From Acetobacteraceae bacterium (GTDB lineage Bacteria; Pseudomonadota; Alphaproteobacteria; Acetobacterales; Acetobacteraceae), in assembly GCA_027451405.1 (NCBI GenBank), contig DAIDJM010000002.1, forward strand, positions 1-64,000: DNA of 64,000 bases. Direction: 5' to 3'. A model generated the notes under the pieces. That model worked only from the letters and a program-made list of their open reading frames with translations, was not told where the DNA came from and did not search any database. This document shows, piece by piece, positions 29,300-37,894 of this stretch. A program made the translations under genes and the position numbers. Numbering within the stretch: the stretch's first letter is position 1; every line of letters begins with the position of its first letter.

Positions 29300-30841
29300 A
29301 TGGCCTCAATCCTGCGGTTGTTGCCGGCTTGCGGCTTCTGCCTGGCCGGACTCGGCTTTTTTGGCCTTCGCCTCTGGCTGGGCACGTCGCTGCTAGGCTT
29401 CGCCGATGAGGACCTTCACGTCCTGGGTGCGAAGGTCATCGCATCCGGTGGGCGGCTCTACCGCGATTTCGTCGATATACACGGGCCGCTGATCTTCATT
29501 TTGTCGCAACTCTATGGCGCTGTTTTCAGCTGGTCATGGCCGAATGGTGCGCGGCTTTGCGGAGCGTTCCTCATGGCCGCCGGGCTTCTGGCGATCGTCT
29601 GCGGCCCTGGACTTTCGGGGCTGCGCCCCCGGCTCTGGTGCGGCGGCCTGCTCGGCGTCTGGCTGGCCGCCGTCTGGCTTCGACAGGGGCTCAATCTCCT
29701 GGATTATTACGCCCCAGCGGGAGCGCTCGCCGCGCTGTTCCTCGGCACTTACGGGCTGGGCGCCTGGCGGGGAGCGCAGATCGCGCGCTCGCCTGCCTTC
29801 ATCGCCGGCCTGGCGCTCGCGGCGCTCGGCGCGGCTTCCTACGCTTACGGGTTTTCCATAGTCTTTCTGGCGCTGAGTGCCGGGATCGGCTCGTGGCGCG
29901 CGGGACAGCGGCAGACGATTCGGTTTTTCGTCGCTGGAATGGCAGCAGGCGGGCTCCTGCTTCTTGCCTGGCTGCTCCGATTCGGAGATCTGCGAGGCTA
30001 TCTCGCCTACCACGTGCTCGAATCGCTTTTGTATTATTCGCGCTACACCGCGCTTTCGCCGCACACGTTCTTGCAGAGCCTCGTCCCCGACCTCGCGCCC
30101 GTGCGACGCATCCAGACACTCGCGGTCGCCGCTTCCCTGGTTTCGCTGGCTCTGCATCTTTGGCTGGATGCGAGCCGGCCGCGACGGCATGTGCCGGAGA
30201 TACTTCTCGGGCATCTGGCTGTGCTGGCCCTCAACGCGCGCGGGCTCACGATATTTCAGGATGGGTCGTTCGTGATCGGCGCGCTCTGCGTGGCGGCGCC
30301 GGCGGTTGCGGAAGCGATCGCGCGCGCGGCCGCCGTCTCGCGGCGCGTTGGAACGGCCCTCGCGGCACTCGCCGCGTTTGCCGTGCTCGCGTTTGCCCAC
30401 CCCGCTCTGGTCACGCCGTTCGGCATCACTCAGGCAGCCTTGGCGCGAACGCGCGGGTCTGTCTTCGGCCGACCATCCGACGCACCGCTGTTCCAGAGAA
30501 TCCGGGCGCTGACGCATAGCAAGCAACCCATCCTGGTCCTTGTCTATGATCCCGGCCTCTATCTTGCCGCCGACCGGCCGCCGATGACCGGCTTCTACAC
30601 TTATTTTGCCTACGACGCGGATTACGCGAAATCACCGTGGTTCAGCCGGGGTCACGACCTTTGCTCCGCAATCGCGGAATCCCCGCCACTCGTCATTGTA
30701 TACGACCACACACCTGTTTGGGGATTTGCTCTCGAACATTATGCGCCGTGCGTCCTCGATCTGATGGCGCACGACTATATCGCTGACTTGGTGCAGGGTC
30801 CGAATGGAACGACTCTCTATCGTTTAAGAGTGCCACGCTGA
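29300..30841 (+). CDS. GT-C-type membrane glycosyltransferase-like protein
   Basis: A 513-residue polytopic inner-membrane protein with about ten hydrophobic helices. After helix 1 it reads LGFADEDLHVLGAKVIASGGRLYRDFVDIHGPLIF, a classic GT-C pattern (acidic DE pair, then G-x-LYRDF-x-D-x-HGP) seen in ArnT/dolichyl-phosphate-mannose-dependent transferases. The C-terminal ~120 residues are soluble and probably periplasmic. It likely transfers a sugar from a polyprenyl-phosphate donor to lipid, glycan or protein; donor and acceptor are unknown. ATG 29300 follows the R3 hairpin at short distance. The nearby methyltransferase gene fits a surface-glycan setting. Confidence 0.75.
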   Translation: MASILRLLPACGFCLAGLGFFGLRLWLGTSLLGFADEDLHVLGAKVIASGGRLYRDFVDIHGPLIFILSQLYGAVFSWSWPNGARLCGAFLMAAGLLAIVCGPGLSGLRPRLWCGGLLGVWLAAVWLRQGLNLLDYYAPAGALAALFLGTYGLGAWRGAQIARSPAFIAGLALAALGAASYAYGFSIVFLALSAGIGSWRAGQRQTIRFFVAGMAAGGLLLLAWLLRFGDLRGYLAYHVLESLLYYSRYTALSPHTFLQSLVPDLAPVRRIQTLAVAASLVSLALHLWLDASRPRRHVPEILLGHLAVLALNARGLTIFQDGSFVIGALCVAAPAVAEAIARAAAVSRRVGTALAALAAFAVLAFAHPALVTPFGITQAALARTRGSVFGRPSDAPLFQRIRALTHSKQPILVLVYDPGLYLAADRPPMTGFYTYFAYDADYAKSPWFSRGHDLCSAIAESPPLVIVYDHTPVWGFALEHYAPCVLDLMAHDYIADLVQGPNGTTLYRLRVPR

Positions 30842-30905
30842 GCAGGTCACCGGCGCCAAAGCTTCTGGGGCCGGTGCTACAAGCGAGTCAGCGCACCAGA
30901 TCAGA

Positions 30906-31418
30906 CTAGTTCGGAGCCGTTTTCAACACGCCATTCAGCTTGAGGGTGCAAGTCTGTCCGGTTCCGGCGATGGGGGCGTTGAGTACAAGCGGCGTTTGAT
31001 CCGACTGCCCAAAATTTGCCCCAAGCTCGAGGAAGTTGTTAGTCGGGAAGCTAAGCGGGCCAGAGTATGAACCGCTCACACCTGTTAGGGCAGTAGCGTT
31101 GCCAAGCAATTGCGGGTCATAGGAAGTTAGACCGCCGCTACTGGGGAACAGCACGTCCGTGATATACTGCAGTGACAATCCAGCAGAAGGGTTCTGCAGA
31201 AGAATATTAATATAGTATGAGGTGACATTGCCTGTTGTGCTGTCGACAAATAAGCTGGCGGATGCTGGGAATGTGCCAAGAACCGCACTGCACCCATTTG
31301 CGCCCACGGTGACCACGTTGCCGAAGTATATGTAAGGGTAGGGGGTGGATGAGGCATTCGCGATCGCCGGACTCAAAATCAGGCACGCGAAGAGAGCGGC
31401 TTTTGACAACTGAAACAT
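30906..31418 (-). CDS. Small secreted protein of unknown function
   Basis: A 170-residue protein I do not recognise. A signal peptide is clear (FQLSKAALFACLILSPAIANA, cleavage after ANA). The mature part is rich in Ser, Gly, Tyr, Asn and Leu, with two Cys (NGCSAV and GQTCTLKLNG) that could form a disulfide, and alternating patterns suggesting beta structure. The ATG at 31418 has GGAAGGATTG upstream. Base composition and codon use are less GC-rich than the neighbours, suggesting recent acquisition. It is divergent from the methyltransferase gene. Confidence 0.65.
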   Translation of the reverse strand: MFQLSKAALFACLILSPAIANASSTPYPYIYFGNVVTVGANGCSAVLGTFPASASLFVDSTTGNVTSYYINILLQNPSAGLSLQYITDVLFPSSGGLTSYDPQLLGNATALTGVSGSYSGPLSFPTNNFLELGANFGQSDQTPLVLNAPIAGTGQTCTLKLNGVLKTAPN

Positions 31419-31590
31419 TTTTGCAATCCTTCCTGGAAACCAACATTAGAAGAGCACATCAGATCGATATCGGACTCGAATCACGATTTAGTTATTGTAT
31501 CATTTTCTAAACGTCGCCACCCAAATAATTAAGCTCGACATTGCGCGGCTCCGAGCTCTAATCTGGTCGTGTGATTTCAAGAAAGTAACG

Positions 31591-32532
31591 ATGATGTATG
31601 ACGAGTGCGCCTGTTTGGGAGAAATCCCATCGATCGATCTTCTAAACGAAGACGCCTACTTGGAGGCGAATCCTGACGTGAGAGTGCGGGACATTTCGGC
31701 ACGAGAGCATTTTATTACTTGCGGGAAGCATGAGGGGAGGCGCCAGGCGGTCAACCAGGGGAGGGTAGCTGCCATCCGAGAAATGAAGCTCTCTCAACTC
31801 CGTTTTAAGCAGAAACCGAGTCCGGAACGGCAACCCGGGGCGCCGCTGAACTTTCTGACGCGCAATTTGGTGGAGGAGTTTTGCATTCCTGCTCATCCGC
31901 CGGTTTCAGAGCACAACTATACCGATTTCTTCATTGATCTCGTCCGGAAGAACCCCGACAAGTTGTTTGTCGATATCGGGGCCGGATTGAAGCCCGTTGT
32001 TACCAGTAACATGGTGAACGTAGAGATTTATCCTAACGTCAGTACCGACGTGGTCTGCGTCGGCGAGGATTTGCCTTTCGAGAATAACCAGTTTGATTTC
32101 GCACTCTGCGCGGCTGTTTTAGAGCACACACGACGGCCCTGGGAGGTTGCGAGAGAGATTTGCCGAATCGTGAAACCCGGCGGAACGATAAGGATTGATT
32201 GGCCGTTCATCTCGACGGTGCACGGATACCCCAATCATTATTTCAACGCGACTCCGGAGGGCGTGAAAAGCCTTTTCGAACGTGATTGCGAAATCGTATC
32301 TAGCAAAGTTGAGCCCAATAACCACCCGATCCACGCTTTGTGGTGGATTCTCAAAATGTGGCAATATGGTCTCTCCGGCGAGGACCTGAGCGTGTTCGAG
32401 CGGATGAGTATCGGAGACATGCTGGCCAAGGCGCCGGATAAGCTGCAGGCGGAACCGTTTTGCCAAAATCTGTCTCGCGACGTAGCGGTTATCATCCCGG
32501 CCGGCTCAACTCTGGTCGCGCGTAAAAAGTGA
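31591..32532 (+). CDS. SAM-dependent methyltransferase with N-terminal D-A-Y-L-x-x-N-P-D-V motif
   Basis: A 313-residue class I methyltransferase-like protein. The core shows LFVDIGAGLKPV (motif I), NVEIYPNVSTDVVCVGEDLPFENNQFDFALCAAVLEHTRRPWEVAREICRIVKPGGTIRIDWPF (motifs II-IV and post-IV). At the N-terminus DLLNEDAYLEANPDVRVRD...HFITCGKHEGRR resembles a short module often attached to polysaccharide-related transferases. ATG 31591 is preferred to the TTG at 31495, which would add an uncharacterised 32 residues. Lower GC than surrounding genes, like its divergent neighbour. Substrate unknown; a glycan-modifying role is inferred. Confidence 0.75.
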   Translation: MMYDECACLGEIPSIDLLNEDAYLEANPDVRVRDISAREHFITCGKHEGRRQAVNQGRVAAIREMKLSQLRFKQKPSPERQPGAPLNFLTRNLVEEFCIPAHPPVSEHNYTDFFIDLVRKNPDKLFVDIGAGLKPVVTSNMVNVEIYPNVSTDVVCVGEDLPFENNQFDFALCAAVLEHTRRPWEVAREICRIVKPGGTIRIDWPFISTVHGYPNHYFNATPEGVKSLFERDCEIVSSKVEPNNHPIHALWWILKMWQYGLSGEDLSVFERMSIGDMLAKAPDKLQAEPFCQNLSRDVAVIIPAGSTLVARKK

Positions 32533-32575
32533 TAAGTTTCTGCAAGAGCGTAAGCGTTTTGATCAATGAAGTAAC

Positions 32576-32635
32576 GGGGTCTGGGGCCCGCGGCCCCAGC
32601 GGAGTGCAGAGGCGGCGCCTCTGCCCGCCGGAGGC
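32576..32635. repeat. R1 repeat, full copy
   Basis: Single copy ending GCCGGAGGC, between the convergent methyltransferase and queF genes. It marks the right edge of the AT-richer patch. Confidence 0.85.
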
Positions 32636-32677
32636 ACTCGTGGAGAATCAGCCTAAACGCGTCCCGGCCTAGCGGCC

Positions 32678-33130
32678 TCAGCCCCTTCCCCGATACGGCG
32701 GAACCCCCTGATCGGGCACCCAGACACCCGCCGGCGGCTCGCCTGTCTGCCAGAACACGTCGATCGGAATGCCGCCTCGCGGATACCAGTACGCCCCGAT
32801 CCGCAGCCACACCGGCGACAGCAGACCCACCAGCGCGCGCGCGATCTCCATCGTGCAGGCCTCGTGGAACGCGCCGTGATTGCGGAAGCCGCCGAGATAG
32901 AGTTTCAGCGACTTGCTCTCGACGATGAAACGGTCCGGCACGTAATCGATCACGATATGCGCGAAATCCGGCTGCCCCGTGATGGGGCAGAGCGAGGTGA
33001 ATTCCGGCGCGGTGAAGCGCACCAGATAGCGCGCGCCCGCATCGGGCGCCGGTACGCGCTCGAGGGTCGCCGCGTCGGGCGAGGTTGGCAGCGGCACCTG
33101 GCGGCCGAGCAGGGTCGGAGCCTCTGTCAT
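32678..33130 (-). CDS. queF: NADPH-dependent 7-cyano-7-deazaguanine reductase
   Basis: Reduces preQ0 to preQ1 in queuosine tRNA modification. The 150 residues match the short (type I) QueF. The catalytic Cys sits in [22 protein letters not shown], and the QueF fingerprint E(S/T)[21 protein letters not shown] is intact, including the substrate Glu and the His-Glu pair. ATG 33130 lies at the divergent junction with the AsmA-like gene, with 47 nt between the two starts. Confidence 0.95.
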   Translation of the reverse strand: MTEAPTLLGRQVPLPTSPDAATLERVPAPDAGARYLVRFTAPEFTSLCPITGQPDFAHIVIDYVPDRFIVESKSLKLYLGGFRNHGAFHEACTMEIARALVGLLSPVWLRIGAYWYPRGGIPIDVFWQTGEPPAGVWVPDQGVPPYRGRG

Positions 33131-33177
33131 CGCGCCCTCATAGCGGCGCGGCGCGGCGCCGCCTATGCTCGCGCGCG

Positions 33178-35019
33178 ATGACCGACGCCGGCGCGCCCGC
33201 TCCCCGTATCCGCCGGCGCTGGCCGCTGGTGCTCGCCGCCCTGCTCGCCGCTGGCCTGGCGGGTTTCTACGGGCTGCGGCGCTTCGATCTGCGCGCCTAT
33301 GCCGAGGCGCGGCTCGCGGAGGCGATCGGCCGGCCGGTGCAGCTCGGCGCGCTCAGCGTCACGCTCGGCCCCTGGACACGGATCGAGGCCCGCGATCTGC
33401 GGCTTGCCAACCTGCCCGGCGCGGCGGACCCGGTCATGCTGCGCGCCGGCACGCTGCGCGCCGAGGTCGATCTGTTCTCGCTGCTGCGCGGTCCGCTGCG
33501 GCTGCGCGCGGTCGCGGCGAGCGACGTGACGCTGCGGCTCGAGCGGGTGGGCGCCACCTGGAACTGGCGCTTCCGACCCGAGGCGGGGCCCAAGCCGCCG
33601 AGCGATCTGCGCGCGCTGCCGAGCCTGCACGACATCGCCGCGCGACGCGTTTCGATCGTCTATGCGATGCCGCGCGGCCAAACTTTCCGGATCGGCATCG
33701 CGGAAGCCTCGCTCGCCGCGGAGGCCGACAACCGGCCGATGCATCTCGCCGCGCGCGGCACCTATCAGGGCATCCCGGTGACGCTCGCGGCGACGCTGGG
33801 GACGCTCGATGCGTTCCGGAAGCTGCCGGCCCCTTTCCCGGTGAAGCTCGATCTCGGCGCGCCCGGCGCCGCGCTCGATTTCGACGGCACCATGACCGAG
33901 CCGCTCGACGTGGACGGCGCGGCGGGACGGCTCGCGGCGCAGGGCACGCTGCAATCCATCCTGCGCTTCGGCGGCGCCGGGACGGAGGATCAGACCACGC
34001 TCTCCCTGGCCGGACCGTTCCGCCGCACGCACGATCACTGGCGGCTCGAGAATGCCGCCGGGGAGCTGGGCGCGGAACGTTTCACCGCGCGGCGGCTCGT
34101 GTTCGACGAAGGCGGGCCCGGCGCGCCGGACGCGATCGCCGCCGATATCGCCTTCCCGCATCTCGATCTCGGGGCGGTGGCGCCCAAGGGCGGGGGCCAG
34201 GGCGGCGGCAACCCGCTCGAGCTGCCGCTCGCCGCGGCCGCGAACCCCGATCCGCGGCTCGATCTCGCCCTTGCGGTGGACGCGCTCGATGTGGGCGCGA
34301 TCCATGTCGACGGCGTTTCGCTGCATGTCCTGCGGACGCCGGGGCTGCTGGCGCTGGACCAGGCAGCGCTGAGCTGGCTGGGCACGCGGCTTCAGGGCAC
34401 GGCCCGGATCGACGGCGCGGGACGGGCCAGCGCGACGCTCACCGCGCGCGGCGCCGATATCGGAACCGTCGCCCATGCGCTCGGCTTCGGCATGTTGCCG
34501 ATCGGCGGCACGGCGCGGGCGACCGCGATGCTCTCGGCGCAGGGGGCGACCCTGGGGACGGCCCTGGCCGGCGCGCGGGTGACCGCGGTGGCGTCGATCG
34601 CGCGGGGCCAGATCGAAAGCCGCATCCTGGAACTGGCCTCGACCGATCTGCGCCTGCTGTTCCGCCGGGCTTCCGGCACCACGCCCATCACCTGCGGCCT
34701 CGCCGTGATCACCGGGCAAGGGCTGGCGGGCGCGGTCTCGCCCTTCCGGATCGCGACCGGCAAGGGCACGCTCGCCGGGCGCGGAAGCTTCGATCTGAGC
34801 CGCCGCACGCTCGACCTGGTGTTCGCCACCGAACGCGCGAGCACGCATTTCCTGGCGCTCGATGTCCCGGTGCGGGTGAGCGGGACCTTCGCCGATCCGC
34901 GCATCCGCCCGGCCCGTTTCAGCGCGCAGGGGCGGGCCGAGCTGGCGCGGCTCTTGGCGCTGCCCGCCTTGCCGGGGCCGCTAGCGGAGGTGGCTCGGCG
35001 GGATCGGTGTTTTCGCTGA
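33178..35019 (+). CDS. AsmA-family protein
   Basis: A 613-residue protein with an N-terminal membrane anchor ([25 protein letters not shown]) followed by the AsmA start pattern [45 protein letters not shown] long stretch of repeated beta-strand segments follows and it ends with an AsmA_2-like region ([19 protein letters not shown]...[16 protein letters not shown]). AsmA-like proteins form beta-groove bridges that help move phospholipids between membranes. The protein is at the shorter end of the family. Divergent from queF; no operon partner. Confidence 0.85.
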   Translation: MTDAGAPAPRIRRRWPLVLAALLAAGLAGFYGLRRFDLRAYAEARLAEAIGRPVQLGALSVTLGPWTRIEARDLRLANLPGAADPVMLRAGTLRAEVDLFSLLRGPLRLRAVAASDVTLRLERVGATWNWRFRPEAGPKPPSDLRALPSLHDIAARRVSIVYAMPRGQTFRIGIAEASLAAEADNRPMHLAARGTYQGIPVTLAATLGTLDAFRKLPAPFPVKLDLGAPGAALDFDGTMTEPLDVDGAAGRLAAQGTLQSILRFGGAGTEDQTTLSLAGPFRRTHDHWRLENAAGELGAERFTARRLVFDEGGPGAPDAIAADIAFPHLDLGAVAPKGGGQGGGNPLELPLAAAANPDPRLDLALAVDALDVGAIHVDGVSLHVLRTPGLLALDQAALSWLGTRLQGTARIDGAGRASATLTARGADIGTVAHALGFGMLPIGGTARATAMLSAQGATLGTALAGARVTAVASIARGQIESRILELASTDLRLLFRRASGTTPITCGLAVITGQGLAGAVSPFRIATGKGTLAGRGSFDLSRRTLDLVFATERASTHFLALDVPVRVSGTFADPRIRPARFSAQGRAELARLLALPALPGPLAEVARRDRCFR

Positions 35020-35024
35020 GGCGT

Positions 35025-35083
35025 GCCTCCGGTGGGCAGGGCTCTGCCCTGCACCCGCTGGGGCCGAAAGGCCCCAGACCCCA
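35025..35083. repeat. R1 repeat, left half of a close inverted pair
   Basis: Full copy starting 6 nt after the AsmA-like stop. Only 4 nt separate it from the inverted copy at 35088, so the pair could form a very long hairpin between convergent genes. Confidence 0.85.
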
Positions 35084-35087
35084 GGAA

Positions 35088-35151
35088 TGGGGTCTGGGGC
35101 CCACCGGCCCCAGTGGGGGTGCAGGGGGCAAAGCCCCCTGCCCGCCGGAGG
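35088..35151. repeat. R1 repeat, right half of a close inverted pair
   Basis: Full copy, opposite orientation to 35025, ending GCCGGAGGT, 7 nt before the DUF3429 stop. Confidence 0.85.
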
Positions 35152-35157
35152 TACGCC

Positions 35158-35637
35158 TCAGAAGCTGAACAGCGCGTGCGCTCCCACGAGACGCAGCGTC
35201 GCCACCGTCGTCAGCAGCGCCACCACGATGATCGTGAGCACCCAGCGCATCAGCATATAGCCGGCGGGCACGAGCTCCCGCCGTGACGCGCGCGTCTCCA
35301 GGATGGCGGTCGCGATATAGCCGGCGATCAGGACGCCGAGCCCGGTCGAGGGGCTCCTCATCGTCACCACGACGGCCAGGGCGGCCCAGCCGATCAGGGC
35401 CGGGATCACGCCCAGCACGAGCCGCGCGCGCTCCGCCGGCCCCCGCTCGAGCGCGAGCGCGAAGCCCCAATGCACCGCGCCGAGAAACGAGAGCACCACG
35501 GCCCCGTAGCCGACCAGCAGCAGCGCGGCCGCCTGCGCCCGCGCGACATTGACGCTGACCGAGCCCAGGCACAGCAGCACGAAGGGGATCAGCCCGGCAA
35601 AGCCGAGCAGCACGGCGAGCGGGGGAAGTCGGGGCAT
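35158..35637 (-). CDS. DUF3429-family membrane protein
   Basis: A 159-residue inner-membrane protein with about five hydrophobic helices. The pattern YGAVVLSFLGAVHWGFAL in the second helix is the hallmark of the DUF3429 family, whose function is unknown. The ATG at 35637 follows a weak purine-rich stretch (AGAGA). It stands alone on the minus strand between an R1 pair and the unrecognised 386-residue gene. Confidence 0.8.
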   Translation of the reverse strand: MPRLPPLAVLLGFAGLIPFVLLCLGSVSVNVARAQAAALLLVGYGAVVLSFLGAVHWGFALALERGPAERARLVLGVIPALIGWAALAVVVTMRSPSTGLGVLIAGYIATAILETRASRRELVPAGYMLMRWVLTIIVVALLTTVATLRLVGAHALFSF

Positions 35638-35724
35638 GGCTGTCTCTCTTATAGAGTGCCCAGGGTAACGCGGCCAATGGGCCCGCGTAACGCTGACGGA
35701 CCTGAAACTTTCGGCCGATCGGGA

Positions 35725-36885
35725 TCAGGCGGCGGTGAGCGAGGCCTCCGGCGGGACCGTCTCGCCGGGCTCGGCGGGCAGCAAAAGCCCGTCCTGCTGC
35801 ATGGTTTCGAGATGCCGCAGCGCGTTCTCGGGGCTGCCGAACAGGGTGGCGAAGGCTGGCTCGTGGAAGGGCGACCCCTCGCCCTCGGCCGCGGCGCGGA
35901 TGCGCCGCTCGACGATGCGCAAGATCCCCCGGCGCGGCGCGCCGGCGAGGAAAAGCGCGCGCAGCCCGGTGGCGTCGGCCCGGGCCTGCAAGGCGCGGAG
36001 CGTGCGCTGCAGCTCGAAATCGACATCGGCCGGCTCGTCGCCGGCGAAACCGTCATCGGGATGGGGGCTGCGCGGGTCGCGCAGCAGCAGGCGCGAGACC
36101 GCCGGCTCGGATTGCGCGTAGGTCGCGAGCGCCCGCGCCACCGTGAAGGCGCCGGCGCTGTCATCGGCCGCGAAACAGGCCGCGATCTCGCGCAGCAGCG
36201 AGACGAGCCGCGCGCCGGCCGGCGGCAATTTGCCGCCCCCGATGGCCTCGTTGCCGCGCAGATCCCGTCGCCGGCGCCGCCGGTCGTCGAGCGTGGAGGT
36301 GAACCAGGCCAGCCGGCCGGCCCGCTCGAGCATCGCCCGGTCGCGCTCGACCACGCGGTGGACGGCCCGGTGATCGCCTTCGAGGAACAGGCTGAACCGC
36401 ACCGCGACATGCCCCTCGGCCGGGTTGTCCGGTTCGCGGCGGAAGAGCCGGGCCAGCAGGCCGGCGCGGCGCGGCGCCTCCGCGTGACGCAGCCGCGCCG
36501 TGGCGACGATCCGCAGATCGCGCCAACCGACCCCATCGGCCTCCGCCCGGGCGCGCATCTCGTCGAGCCCCTGCATCACCGCGTCCCGCGCGCGGGCCTC
36601 CTCCCGGCGCACCGGATCCCCCGCGAGCGCCGCCTCGAGGCGCTGCGCGAACGCCTGGCGCTCGGCGAGCGTCAGGACCGAGATGCCGAGCACGGCGTCG
36701 GTGACGCGTTGCTCCGGGGCTCGCGCGGCCAGGATTTCCGCCTGGATGCGGGCCGCGACGGCCTCGCTCGTCCGGTCGGGCGCGGCGCTGGCCAGCCGGC
36801 TCGCCACGATGTCGGCGCGGCGCCAGGCGCCCGGCAGACGAAGCTCGGCCTCGATGCGGCAGCGTGTCGCGGTGGGCTCGGACAT
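35725..36885 (-). CDS. Unrecognised 386-residue protein
   Basis: A soluble-looking protein, strongly Ala/Arg/Leu/Glu rich, with no signal peptide or membrane helix, predicted mostly helical. I cannot assign a family. Segments that may help a search are VTDAVLGISVLTLAERQAFAQRLEAAL, GHVAVRFSLFLEGDHRAVHRVVERDRAMLERAG and FATLFGSPENALRHLETMQQDGLLLP. ATG 36885 has a strong GGAGG 4 nt upstream, so it is a real gene; the frame is open further upstream but without similarity. It is divergent from the glutamine amidotransferase gene. Confidence 0.6.
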   Translation of the reverse strand: MSEPTATRCRIEAELRLPGAWRRADIVASRLASAAPDRTSEAVAARIQAEILAARAPEQRVTDAVLGISVLTLAERQAFAQRLEAALAGDPVRREEARARDAVMQGLDEMRARAEADGVGWRDLRIVATARLRHAEAPRRAGLLARLFRREPDNPAEGHVAVRFSLFLEGDHRAVHRVVERDRAMLERAGRLAWFTSTLDDRRRRRRDLRGNEAIGGGKLPPAGARLVSLLREIAACFAADDSAGAFTVARALATYAQSEPAVSRLLLRDPRSPHPDDGFAGDEPADVDFELQRTLRALQARADATGLRALFLAGAPRRGILRIVERRIRAAAEGEGSPFHEPAFATLFGSPENALRHLETMQQDGLLLPAEPGETVPPEASLTAA

Positions 36886-37045
36886 GTCGCCTCCTTTCGG
36901 GACGCAGCATGACCGGCGCGGGTTAGCGAAGCTTTTACGCCCGTCCCGGATTCGGGGCCGGTGCCTCGGTTCCTGAGGCGGCGGCGGGATCGCCCGCGGC
37001 GCCCGCCACGCGCGGGACTGCCCCCGGGCGGGCAAAATGCGCTAG

Positions 37046-37867
37046 ATGCGCCTCATGACCGCCAAGCCCGTGATCGGCGTCGTCGCGGATACGCATGACG
37101 GCCGCACCCACCGCCTGCATACCGTCCAGGAAAAATACCTCGACGCCATCAGCGCCGGCGCGGACGCCTTCGCGCTCATCCTGCCCGCCCGAATCGATCG
37201 TCCCGGCGCCAGCTGGACGGCGGCGGCCGACCTCGAACAGGCGCTCGACGCGATCGACGGGCTGTTTCTCAGCGGCGCGGTCTCCAACATCGACCCGGGC
37301 CATTACGGCGCCGCGCTCGCCGACCCGAACTCGCCCGCCGATCCCGCCCGCGACGCGGTGACGCTGATGCTGGCCCGGCGCGCGATCGGCCGCGGCATGC
37401 CGGTGCTCGGCGTCTGCCGCGGCTTTCAGGAGGTCAACGTGGCGCTCGGCGGCACGCTGCATCAGGCCGTGCACGATACGCCCGGCTACGACGACCATCG
37501 CGACGACCACGAGGCGTCGGTCGAGCAGCAATACGGCCCCGCCCATCCGGTTCGTTTCGCGCCCGGCGGTATGCTGCATCTGATGACCGGGCGCGAGGGC
37601 ACCCTGGTGAACTCCCTGCACGGACAAGGCATCGAGCATCTTGCCCCTGGCCTGATCCGCGACGCGGAAGCGCCGGACGGGCTGATCGAGGCCTTCCGCG
37701 GGGCGGGCGAGGGGTTCGTTCTTGGCGTGCAATGGCACCCGGAGTGGCGGTTTCGCGAGGATCCGGTATCGCTCGCGATCTTCCGGTCCTTCGGCGCCGC
37801 GGCGCGCGCCTGGGCGGGCCGCACGCGCGCCGCGCAGGCGAGCCCGCCGCTCGCCCTGATGGATTAG
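37046..37867 (+). CDS. Class I glutamine amidotransferase, PuuD-like gamma-glutamyl hydrolase
   Basis: A 273-residue hydrolase of the PuuD/peptidase C26 type, which cleaves gamma-glutamyl amides. The catalytic triad is clear: nucleophile Cys in VLGVCRGFQEVNVALGG, and His and Glu in VLGVQWHPEW. The conserved LFLSGAVSNIDPGHYG and SLHGQGIEHLAPGL segments are present. Starts at 37046 and 37055 are both possible. A glutamine-synthetase-like ligase follows 27 nt downstream, the usual partner that makes the gamma-glutamyl bond (as in putrescine degradation). The substrate cannot be told; no amine oxidase or aldehyde dehydrogenase of the pathway is adjacent. Confidence 0.88.
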   Translation: MRLMTAKPVIGVVADTHDGRTHRLHTVQEKYLDAISAGADAFALILPARIDRPGASWTAAADLEQALDAIDGLFLSGAVSNIDPGHYGAALADPNSPADPARDAVTLMLARRAIGRGMPVLGVCRGFQEVNVALGGTLHQAVHDTPGYDDHRDDHEASVEQQYGPAHPVRFAPGGMLHLMTGREGTLVNSLHGQGIEHLAPGLIRDAEAPDGLIEAFRGAGEGFVLGVQWHPEWRFREDPVSLAIFRSFGAAARAWAGRTRAAQASPPLALMD

Positions 37868-37894
37868 CGGGCCGCCGCGTGGCAGAGCGTGGGA

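Noticed and set aside
33163-34848. Minus-strand open frame opposite the AsmA-like gene
   Set aside because: It is a shadow; the plus-strand frame has a membrane anchor and the AsmA pattern.
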